Below are positions 21,625 to 27,701 of a DNA stretch of 27,701 bases, in pieces. Origin of the DNA: an uncultured Victivallales bacterium (GTDB taxonomy: Bacteria; Verrucomicrobiota; Lentisphaeria; Oligosphaerales; JAFGRS01); assembly GCA_903834675.1 (NCBI GenBank), contig CAILKC010000158.1, positions 1 through 27,701 of the forward strand, written 5' to 3'. The notes under the pieces were generated by a model. That model was not told the origin of the DNA, did no database searches, and was given only the letters and a program-made list of their open reading frames with translations. Numbering within the stretch: the first letter of the stretch is position 1; the number at the start of each line of letters is the position of its first letter. The position numbers and the translations under genes are program-made.

Positions 21625-23904
21625 GTTCCCAGAGCGCTCGTGGGCGGCCCGGTAGGCGTTGGCCGCATTCGGCCAGTCGCTCGCCTGTTCGTAGACCTTG
21701 CCCATGAGGAAGTGGACCTCGGCGAGCTCGCTACGGTCCTTGAGCAGCGGGGTGAGGAGGCGCCTGGCCAGGGCCCATTGGCCGTCGGCGACGGCAATCT
21801 TGGCCGTCAGCAGATCGTACTGCCAGGCGGGCAGCGCCTGCTTGGCAGTCTGGTCGAGCAGAGCGTTGGCCGCTTGGGTCTGCTTGAGCTGGACCAGCAC
21901 GTCGATCAGAGCCACCCGCAGCGGCATCATGGTGGGAGCCAGTTTGAGGCCGTCGCTGAGCAGCCCCCGCGCTTCCTCGAGCTTCCCGTCGGCTTGCAGC
22001 TTCTGCCCCATCTGCAAGTGCCATCTCGCCTGTTGGTCGCCCCCTTCGCGTACGATCGTCCGACTCGCCAGTTGCCGACTCATCTCGGTACGGTCGATCT
22101 GGCCAACGGCGAAGATCAGGTAGGTCTGCAGATCCGCGGTCAGAGAAAGTGGCGCCCCGGCCACGTGAGCCACCACGCTCGCATCCCGGCCGACCACCAG
22201 GGTGGTGGGCCAGGAGAAGACCCCCAGTTGCCCCGAGAGTGCCGCCTCGCTGTCGACGATCAGCGGCCACGGCAAGTGCTTGCCTTTGACCAGCGCTTTG
22301 GCGTCCTCGCTGGCATGGGACCCGCTGAGCACCACCAGGGCCCGGGCCGACGGCACCTGACGCAGGGCCGCGGTTACCATGCGCACCACGTGCTCGCTGG
22401 GGGACTGATCGGCGCGCAGGAAAAGGAGCAGAATGGGCCAGTCAGGATTGGGAATCCGCACCTCGGCGCCGGCCTGGTCCTTGCCCGACCAGCGCGCCAC
22501 CAGCGCCTCGGTCGGATCGGCGTTGATGGCGGCCGGCGGCGCCGCGAGCTGCCCATGCGGCCGGGCCACCGGGGTCGAACGATCATAGGCGTAGTCCGCG
22601 TGGCAGGCGGCCTTACAGGTCCCGCCGGTGGGGGTCTTGCTGAAGGTGATCGGCAACTGCCAGGCGCCGAAGGGGGCGGTGTCGCGCACCAACTGCGGCT
22701 GGCGCGAAGCATGGGTGGCGTGGCAGACGTTGCAGTTACGCCCCCGGGCCTGGTTGACGTGAATGTAGTGCAGGTTGAGGTCGCCATTGCGGAACCCGGT
22801 GTCCGCCCCGGCCCGTTCCTCGCGCGCCAGCGCCGGGGTGTGGCAAGAGAAGCAGAGGCCATAGTTCTTCTCGGAGTAACTCTCGTAAAAGCGCCAGGCG
22901 TTGGTGTGCCGGAGCAGCAGCGGCTTGTCGCCACCGTGGATGCTGTGACAGCCGCCGCACTGGCCGTCGCGCACCGGTCCATGGCGGAAGTTGGTCGCGT
23001 CCACCAGCTCCGGCACGGCGATGGCGGTGCCGTCCTGATGCTTGATCGGGTCCTTGTGGCAGGTCATGCAAACCTTGATCGGCAAGTCGCTCAGCAGGCA
23101 GTCCAGATCCCCGGCGTGGGCGGTGTGGCAACTCATGCAGCCGCGCTCGCTCATGACCGCCGGGTGTTTGTGCGTCGCTTTGGCGGTGTCCGTCTTGACC
23201 TCCTGGTGACAGCGCAGGCAGAGATCGGGCAGGGAGGCGGTGACGTGTTTGGGGTAGTCGCTGCCATGCACGTCGTGGCATTCGGCACAGCCCTTCTCGG
23301 TGGCCTTGTGCCGCACTTTGGCCTTGGCCATCTGGGCGCCGAAGTCCTGGTGGCAACGCAGGCAAAGGTCGGTGCCGGCGGCGTCGACCAGCTTGGGATA
23401 GCGCGAGGCGTGGGGCTGATGGCAGGCCCGGCAGTCGCCGTCCAAAACGGGCTTGTGGGTGAAGCGTCGCTTCATCGTGGCGCTGTCGTGACAACGCCCG
23501 CACAGCGCCGCCATGCTCTGCTCCCGCAGCAGGCTCTTGGCCGGCCCGCCGTGCGGGCTGTGGCACCCCAGGCACTCGCCAGCCATCACCGGCTTGTGGA
23601 TCACCGGCTTGCCGACCGGAATCGGCACCCAATCGTGGCAGAAGGTGCAGAGCTCCGCTTTCTGGCGCCAGACCTGGAAGGTGTGCGTGGCCGGATCGAC
23701 CAGGCGGTGACAGGACGCGCAGCTATCGGTGGCCACGGGACCGTGCAGGAAGGCGGCGCGCTTGACGTCCCCATGGCACTCGGCGGTCGCGCAGCCCGCC
23801 GCGTCCGTCGCCGTGGTCGGCTTGGGCGCGGACGGGCCCGCAACCACCGCCTGAGGCGCTGCCAGCAGAGTCAGACAGAGCAGGGGGATAATGAACCGTT
23901 TCAC
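21622..23904 (-). CDS. Multihaem c-type cytochrome fused to a thioredoxin-like domain and TPR repeats
   Basis: A 760-residue exported cytochrome. The frame is open up to a GTG at 23934, but GTG 23904 is preferred: GAGG lies 6 nt upstream and it starts a clean signal peptide (MKRFIIPLLCLTLLAAP, cut near AVVAG). Residues 38-391 hold 13 CXXCH sites, from C62 to C391, preceded by a CX4CH (C38-C43-H44) and followed by a CX3CH (CKAACH), so up to 15 haems. Many fall in cytochrome c3/paired-CXXCH style pairs with partner histidines. From about 485 to 600 is a thioredoxin/AhpC-like fold (WPILLLFLRADQ, WPLIVDSEAALSGQLGVFSW, PTTLVVGRDASVVAHVAG) with no cysteine in the active-site position; the C-terminal half after CKAACH has no cysteine at all. 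From about 625 to 755 are TPR-like helices. It starts 37 nt after the decahaem gene. Likely a periplasmic electron carrier that also binds protein partners. Confidence 0.88.
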   Translation of the reverse strand: MKRFIIPLLCLTLLAAPQAVVAGPSAPKPTTATDAAGCATAECHGDVKRAAFLHGPVATDSCASCHRLVDPATHTFQVWRQKAELCTFCHDWVPIPVGKPVIHKPVMAGECLGCHSPHGGPAKSLLREQSMAALCGRCHDSATMKRRFTHKPVLDGDCRACHQPHASRYPKLVDAAGTDLCLRCHQDFGAQMAKAKVRHKATEKGCAECHDVHGSDYPKHVTASLPDLCLRCHQEVKTDTAKATHKHPAVMSERGCMSCHTAHAGDLDCLLSDLPIKVCMTCHKDPIKHQDGTAIAVPELVDATNFRHGPVRDGQCGGCHSIHGGDKPLLLRHTNAWRFYESYSEKNYGLCFSCHTPALAREERAGADTGFRNGDLNLHYIHVNQARGRNCNVCHATHASRQPQLVRDTAPFGAWQLPITFSKTPTGGTCKAACHADYAYDRSTPVARPHGQLAAPPAAINADPTEALVARWSGKDQAGAEVRIPNPDWPILLLFLRADQSPSEHVVRMVTAALRQVPSARALVVLSGSHASEDAKALVKGKHLPWPLIVDSEAALSGQLGVFSWPTTLVVGRDASVVAHVAGAPLSLTADLQTYLIFAVGQIDRTEMSRQLASRTIVREGGDQQARWHLQMGQKLQADGKLEEARGLLSDGLKLAPTMMPLRVALIDVLVQLKQTQAANALLDQTAKQALPAWQYDLLTAKIAVADGQWALARRLLTPLLKDRSELAEVHFLMGKVYEQASDWPNAANAYRAAHERSGN

Positions 23905-23941
23905 GGCGCACCTCATCGAACACGTCCGTTGCACGCTTGCC

Positions 23942-25063
23942 TCACTTCGCCGGAGCCGGCGGCGCGGGGACCTCCGTTGGCGTCCGGGGCTGGGAGTACG
24001 CCCCGGGGCGCTTGGCGGGGAAGGTCACGGCGCCGTTCTTGTGACAGGCAGTGTCGCCACAGGTCGGCGGGGTCTGAGTCTGCACCTGAGCATGGCACTG
24101 AGCGCAGGCCAGCTTCACATGGTTTGTATCCAGTTCCTGGCCGCTATGGGCCGCGTGGGCGAACTCCGCCGGGGGCTGCGCGCCATCCTTGTAGTGGCAA
24201 GTGCGGCAGCGGTCCTGCTGATGGCAGCCCATGCACGGCCCATGCGATTCGGCCCAGGTCAGCCCGGGGCGCAGCGGCTTCTGGGCCGTCTTGTCGCCTT
24301 TGGGGTCGTGACAGTGAGAGCAATTGTCGTGGCGGTGACAGACGGTGCAGCGTAGTCCGAACGTAACCGTATGCTCCTTGTGGCGGAAGAGGACATTGGA
24401 GCCATCGGCCGGCGTGTAACGCGCCCGGTACAGGTGCGTCTCCGGCTCGGGGATTGGCGGGTGCATGCGGCCGAGGATGTCGTCGCGCGTCGGGGTCACG
24501 GTCTTGGTCCCGGCCGCCGGGTGAGGCCGGTGGCATACCTCGCAGGCGTTCTCGTGCATCCACTCCTTATGGCAGTTGAGGCACTGCCGGTGGTAGGCCC
24601 CCTTCAGCGCTGGCATGTGGATGTCGGCATCGACCAGAGCGACGGCATGGCAGGATCGGCAGGCGGGGATGCCCGCGGTCAGGTCCTGACTGGGGAGCGC
24701 CGCCCCCGGCGCCGTCGGCGTCGAGGCGGTGGCCCCCGCCGTCGCCTGCGGCGTACGGTGATGACAGGTGACGCAGCCGTCCCACATCTGCGCCATCTTG
24801 GCGTGCGCCTTGTGGTCAAAGGGGACCGGTTCGTAGAGTGCTGCCAGTTGCCCCAGCAGCACCACGTCCGGGCCCAGATACGCCGCCTGTATCCCCGCCA
24901 CAACCCCGCTCGCCTGAGCGCCGCCGACAACCCCGGCCGCCGGTTTGGCCGTCTCGACCGCAGTCTCGGCCGCCCGTAACGCGCCGACCGCGCCGACGAC
25001 CAGCGCCAGGGTCACCATCCGGAACCCGACCACCCTGAAGAAACGCAGCGTACAGGCCATCAT
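23942..25063 (-). CDS. Periplasmic decahaem-type c-type cytochrome
   Basis: A 373-residue exported cytochrome. The frame is open much further upstream (to 25840), but that stretch lies over the NrfD-like gene; ATG 25063 overlaps that gene's stop codon (ATGA) and starts a signal peptide (MVTLALVVGAVGALRAAE at 16-33). Nine CXXCH motifs run from C97 (GCVTCHHRTP) through CRSCH, CLNCH, CEVCH, CTVCH, CSHCH, CMGCH, CRTCH and CAQCH. A tenth, CX4CH, is at C335 (CGDTACH). FDHKAH and FRHKEH segments before CXXCH sites supply distal histidines, as in class III cytochromes c. The tail is Pro-rich. It is probably the immediate electron partner of the Fe-S/NrfD protein, as in Hmc- or Cbc-type complexes; the physiological partner is inferred. 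Confidence 0.9.
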   Translation of the reverse strand: MMACTLRFFRVVGFRMVTLALVVGAVGALRAAETAVETAKPAAGVVGGAQASGVVAGIQAAYLGPDVVLLGQLAALYEPVPFDHKAHAKMAQMWDGCVTCHHRTPQATAGATASTPTAPGAALPSQDLTAGIPACRSCHAVALVDADIHMPALKGAYHRQCLNCHKEWMHENACEVCHRPHPAAGTKTVTPTRDDILGRMHPPIPEPETHLYRARYTPADGSNVLFRHKEHTVTFGLRCTVCHRHDNCSHCHDPKGDKTAQKPLRPGLTWAESHGPCMGCHQQDRCRTCHYKDGAQPPAEFAHAAHSGQELDTNHVKLACAQCHAQVQTQTPPTCGDTACHKNGAVTFPAKRPGAYSQPRTPTEVPAPPAPAK

Positions 25064-27249
25064 GCGGTTGCCTTGAGCTTGGGCTGGCTGATCACGGGGA
25101 GGTAGGTCACCACGACGCGGTAGATGAGCAGCAGAGTGGCGATCAGGCCGAGGGTCACGGCCCACTCGCTGAACGCCGGGGTGTAGGCCTGCGTCGCGTA
25201 GGGCGGCCGGTAGCCAATCAGGAAGACGTTGACGCGGTTGAAGATGACGCCGAATACCACCAGCGAGGCGCAGGCGAACAGCCAGCGCGGCGATTGGCGG
25301 ACGCGACGCAAGCTCAGCAGCACCAGTGGCAGGACCACGCCGCCGCCCACTTCCAGCAGCCAGCACCGGCTCTGGACCGAGCCGTCGCCCAGGTAGGTGT
25401 AGGTCCCGCGATAGGCCATGTCGCCCAGCTTGAAGGCCAGGTAGGTCCCGAGGGTGAACGGGACAAAGCGCGCCAGCGGCCCCAGTACCTCCATCTCCGG
25501 CTTCAACCGCAGCGACCAACCGGCAAACAGGGACTCCCAGATCACCATCGGGTAGCCCACCGCGATCGCCGACAGTAAAAACAGCAGCGGCGAGAGCGGC
25601 GTCCACCACAACGGGTGCAGCTTGTAGGGAGCGATGACCATCAGGTTCCCCAACGACGACTGGTGCAGGCACGAGAGGCAGCAGCCAGCGATGATCAGCA
25701 GGAACATCACCTTGTCGGTCCTGGCATTGACCCAGGCGGCCCAGCGCACCACCTGCGGGTACAAGCTCTGTCCCATGAGCGCCTGGCAGACGATCGGCAG
25801 AAACTCCATATACAACACCGTCAGGTAGCACATGACGCACATGCCCACCTCAAACAGCACCGAGTTGCCCTGCCACATGACCAGGGAATGCCAGACGTTG
25901 TAGTAGCGCCCCAGGTCCGCTTGCAGGCCGATGCACACGAAGGTGTAGCCCAGCATCGCCGTCAGCAGCGCCGGGCGGACCACGGCGTGGTAGCGCTCGC
26001 GGTGCAGGACGTGGGCCAGAAAGGCCGAGGTAAAGCCGCCGGCAGCCAGCGCCACGCCGCTGGCGACATCGATGCCAATCCAAAGCCCCCAGGGATACTG
26101 CTGGTCGAGATTCGTCGCTGCACCCAGGCCGAAGGCGAAGCGATACAGCCCCGCGAGCAGCCCCACCGCCATGAGTCCCAGTAACACCAGGACCCCCGGC
26201 GTGAACAGCGGGCGACGCACGGGCTGCGGCTCGCCGTGGTGCGTCTCGGAGTCCGTGGGCCGCGCCGCGTGAGAGGCCGCCTTCGCCACCGCGCCCTCGG
26301 GCAGCACCGCCGCGTCGTCGGGGGCAGCGTGCCCGTCGCCGACGGCCCTGGCCCGCCGCTGCGGGTCGGCCGCGTACATGATGGCGCCCAGCGCCCCGGC
26401 CAGCGCCAGAGGCGGCAGCCCGAACTTGAAAACGCCGTGCTGGATCGCCTCAGTCAACGCTGGTGGCGCCTCCCATCCCAGCTTGAGAAAGCCTACCTGT
26501 TCGAAGGGCACCGGCGAGAGGTACAGCCAACTGGTGCCCCCGACCTCATGCTCGCCGTAGACGTGGTCCACGTAGGTCTCCGGGTGTTTCCGGATGCGCT
26601 CATGGGCCAGTTCCAGCAGTTCGCCGCGTTTGCCGTAGACCATGGTCTGCCGCGGACAGGCGGCCACGCAGCCCGGCAATTGCCCCTCCTTCGTCCGCTG
26701 CGAACACAACTCGCACTTGCGGACCCGTGGGGTGAAGGCGTCGTCGTAGGTGTAGGTCGGAATCTGGAACGGGCACGCCACCATGCAGTACCGGCAGCCG
26801 ATGCACTTCCAGGCATCGTAGGTCACGGCCCCGCTGTCCTGCTTGCGCAGTGCCCCCACGATACAGGCCGAGACACAGGACGCATGCTGGCAGTGCAGGC
26901 AGTTCGTCTTGGCATAGACCGTCTTGCCCCCGGCCGGGGTGTAGGCGTTGATGACGGTGAAGGCGTCGGGGGTCGGGCGTCGGGCTTGCCGCAACACCGC
27001 CGGATCATAGTCGGCCGAGGAGTCGCCGCTCATGCCGTTGGCCTGCTTACAGGCATGCTCGCACATGCGGCAGCCGATGCACAGGGTCAGGTCCAACAGA
27101 ACGCCGGAGGGATCCGCCGGGCCGACCTGGTGACCATCGCCCCCGGCTGCCAGGACTGACGTACTGGCCGCCGCTCCCGCCGCCGTGACGCAACCCACCT
27201 GCCTGAGGAACTGCCGGCGATCCAGTTGCCGCATCTCTGAGGGCTCCAT
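25060..27249 (-). CDS. Fused four-cluster ferredoxin / NrfD-HybB-type quinone-interacting membrane protein
   Basis: A 729-residue fusion of what are usually two subunits (HybA-like and HybB-like). ATG 27249 follows AGG by 4 nt; ATG 27234 (GGAG 9 nt upstream) is also possible. The longer open frame to 27675 crosses repeats and is not believed. A Tat-type signal (DRRQFLRQVG, R11 R12) is followed by 16 cluster cysteines: C57/60/63/67, C117/120/125/129, C149/152/155/159 and C179/182/194/198, enough for four [4Fe-4S] clusters. One hydrophobic segment (about 274-293) is the HybA-type anchor, then a charged linker (295-346). Residues 349-729 form a polytopic NrfD/HybB-like domain (WGLWIGIDVASGVALAAGGF, GRYYNVWH, LFEVGMCVMCYLTVLYMEF). 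Such proteins exchange electrons between the quinone pool and Fe-S clusters. First gene of a three-gene operon with two cytochromes. Confidence 0.9.
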   Translation of the reverse strand: MEPSEMRQLDRRQFLRQVGCVTAAGAAASTSVLAAGGDGHQVGPADPSGVLLDLTLCIGCRMCEHACKQANGMSGDSSADYDPAVLRQARRPTPDAFTVINAYTPAGGKTVYAKTNCLHCQHASCVSACIVGALRKQDSGAVTYDAWKCIGCRYCMVACPFQIPTYTYDDAFTPRVRKCELCSQRTKEGQLPGCVAACPRQTMVYGKRGELLELAHERIRKHPETYVDHVYGEHEVGGTSWLYLSPVPFEQVGFLKLGWEAPPALTEAIQHGVFKFGLPPLALAGALGAIMYAADPQRRARAVGDGHAAPDDAAVLPEGAVAKAASHAARPTDSETHHGEPQPVRRPLFTPGVLVLLGLMAVGLLAGLYRFAFGLGAATNLDQQYPWGLWIGIDVASGVALAAGGFTSAFLAHVLHRERYHAVVRPALLTAMLGYTFVCIGLQADLGRYYNVWHSLVMWQGNSVLFEVGMCVMCYLTVLYMEFLPIVCQALMGQSLYPQVVRWAAWVNARTDKVMFLLIIAGCCLSCLHQSSLGNLMVIAPYKLHPLWWTPLSPLLFLLSAIAVGYPMVIWESLFAGWSLRLKPEMEVLGPLARFVPFTLGTYLAFKLGDMAYRGTYTYLGDGSVQSRCWLLEVGGGVVLPLVLLSLRRVRQSPRWLFACASLVVFGVIFNRVNVFLIGYRPPYATQAYTPAFSEWAVTLGLIATLLLIYRVVVTYLPVISQPKLKATA

Positions 27250-27397
27250 TCTACCTGACGCACCCCGAAAACTGCGCCGGTCGCGATCCGTCCGAAGGGT
27301 CGACCAGGCGGACCGTACCGCGATTCCCGCCGACGGCCCCAGGTCACGCCTCCCGGCCGACGGCTCACCGCTCACCGCTCCGGCCGGGCGAACCAAA

Positions 27398-27425
27398 AAG
27401 GTAGGTGAAAAGCCGACATTGTCAA
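27398..27425 (-). promoter_or_regulatory. Candidate sigma-70 promoter for the cytochrome operon
   Basis: On the minus strand a perfect -35 TTGACA (27425-27420), a 16-nt spacer and TACCTT (27403-27398, 3 of 6 for -10) point toward the Fe-S/NrfD gene, which starts about 150 bp downstream. The surrounding sequence is locally AT-richer than the average. The -10 match is weak. Confidence 0.35.
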
Positions 27426-27495
27426 GGTCTGGACACGAGGTCTGGGCACAAGTCAGCTCCGTAGGGGTTTGCTGGTATGAGAACCGCAGAAGGTC

Positions 27496-27520
27496 GAATG
27501 ACCAATGCCCAATGACGAAT
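27496..27520 (+). repeat. Short heptamer tandem repeat
   Basis: Three consecutive 7-bp units AATGACC, AATGCCC and AATGACG followed by AAT. Base composition here is clearly more AT-rich than in the genes. It is a short intergenic tandem of a kind seen scattered in some environmental genomes; no function is known to me. Confidence 0.6.
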
Positions 27521-27589
27521 AGCAGAATCCCCCGCCGGGGCAGCGGAGTTCTCTGGCGGTCAGGTCCGGCACCAACCGGGGATCCTGCT

Positions 27590-27642
27590 TGTATGAGACT
27601 TGCCGCAACCTCGTATGACACCAGGCGTTTCCCATTCCGCCC
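27590..27642 (+). repeat. Dispersed intergenic repeat, copy 2
   Basis: This matches 5923-5975 at 47 of 53 positions without gaps. Here it lies upstream of the minus-strand cytochrome operon. Unlike copy 1, its partner arm follows after only 13 nt, so a compact hairpin can form. Confidence 0.8.
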
Positions 27643-27681
27643 GGAGCCGGATCGGAATGGGAACCGCGTCGGCAAGTCTCA
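27594..27681. repeat. Two-tier inverted repeat containing copy 2 of the dispersed repeat
   Basis: The outer arms TGAGACTTGCCG (27594-27605) and CGGCAAGTCTCA (27670-27681) are perfect 12-bp inverted repeats. The inner arms TTCCCATTCCG (27629-27639) and CGGAATGGGAA (27653-27663) are a perfect 11-bp pair with a 13-nt loop. The whole 88-bp unit has the form of a small palindromic mobile or REP-like element. Confidence 0.8.
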
Positions 27682-27701
27682 TTCCGGTATGTCCGGCCCC
27701 A

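Larger units (their letters stand above)
27250..27701. other. Upstream region of the electron-transfer operon
   Basis: About 450 bp without a credible gene. It contains a promoter-like pair on the minus strand (27398-27425), a heptamer tandem repeat (27496-27520), and copy 2 of a dispersed repeat embedded in a hairpin (27590-27681). The stretch 27250-27390 would be the 5' leader if that promoter is used; nothing distinctive is seen in it. The minus-strand frame continues through this region only because stops are rare at this GC content. Confidence 0.6.

Noticed and set aside
21640..24366. 908-codon open frame on the plus strand opposite the cytochrome genes
   Set aside because: The minus-strand frames carry regular CXXCH motifs and signal peptides; the plus-strand product is low-complexity and unrecognisable.
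25064..25840. N-terminal extension of the decahaem cytochrome frame
   Set aside because: It overlaps the conserved NrfD-like membrane domain in another frame and has shadow-like Arg/Gly/Pro-rich composition; the signal peptide begins at 25063.
27250..27675. 142-residue N-terminal extension of the Fe-S/NrfD protein
   Set aside because: It runs through the hairpin and heptamer repeats, and would bury the Tat signal inside the protein.

Overview
This window is a GC-rich bacterial chromosome segment with long intergenic repeats and no transposase, phage, tRNA, rRNA or CRISPR genes that I can see. The gene set includes large secreted carbohydrate-active proteins with several binding modules, a ceramidase-like enzyme, a D-aminoacylase-like enzyme, a fused HybA/HybB-type membrane protein and multihaem cytochromes. 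It suggests an environmental Gram-negative, perhaps from the Planctomycetota/Lentisphaerota/Hydrogenedentota kind of lineage. That placement is an inference; no marker in the window fixes it.

Left part (1-11522, + strand): the end of a YfhO-like polytopic membrane protein, then a 1560-residue secreted heparinase II/III-type lyase. After a repeat-filled gap comes a tight run of three genes: a neutral/alkaline ceramidase-like hydrolase, an N-acyl-D-amino-acid deacylase-type amidohydrolase, and a secreted protein with Ig-like and carbohydrate-binding domains that overlaps the amidohydrolase by 4 bp. Together they look like a unit for degrading an extracellular polysaccharide or glycoconjugate, possibly one containing acylated amino sugars.

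Middle part (11523-21594, + strand): a roughly 790-bp gap holding a striking 258-bp nested palindrome, then five nucleotide-biosynthesis genes in a row: pyrG, purF, carB, carA and guaA. Every one encodes a glutamine-dependent amidotransferase or its partner subunit, so the locus gathers the main glutamine-nitrogen steps of pyrimidine and purine synthesis. carB lies before carA, the reverse of the common order, and the two overlap by 4 bp.

Right part (21622-27249, - strand, convergent with guaA): a compact three-gene electron-transfer operon. It reads, in order of transcription, a Tat-type four-cluster ferredoxin fused to an NrfD/HybB-type quinone-interacting membrane protein; a periplasmic cytochrome with about ten haems; and a second cytochrome with about fifteen haem sites fused to a cysteine-free thioredoxin-like domain and a TPR domain. 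No catalytic dehydrogenase or reductase subunit is present, so the likely job is moving electrons between the quinone pool and periplasmic or extracellular partners. This module is the best candidate here for an undescribed system. Upstream of it, 27250-27701 carries a promoter-like sequence, a heptamer repeat and a hairpin-forming dispersed repeat whose second copy lies at 5923-5975.
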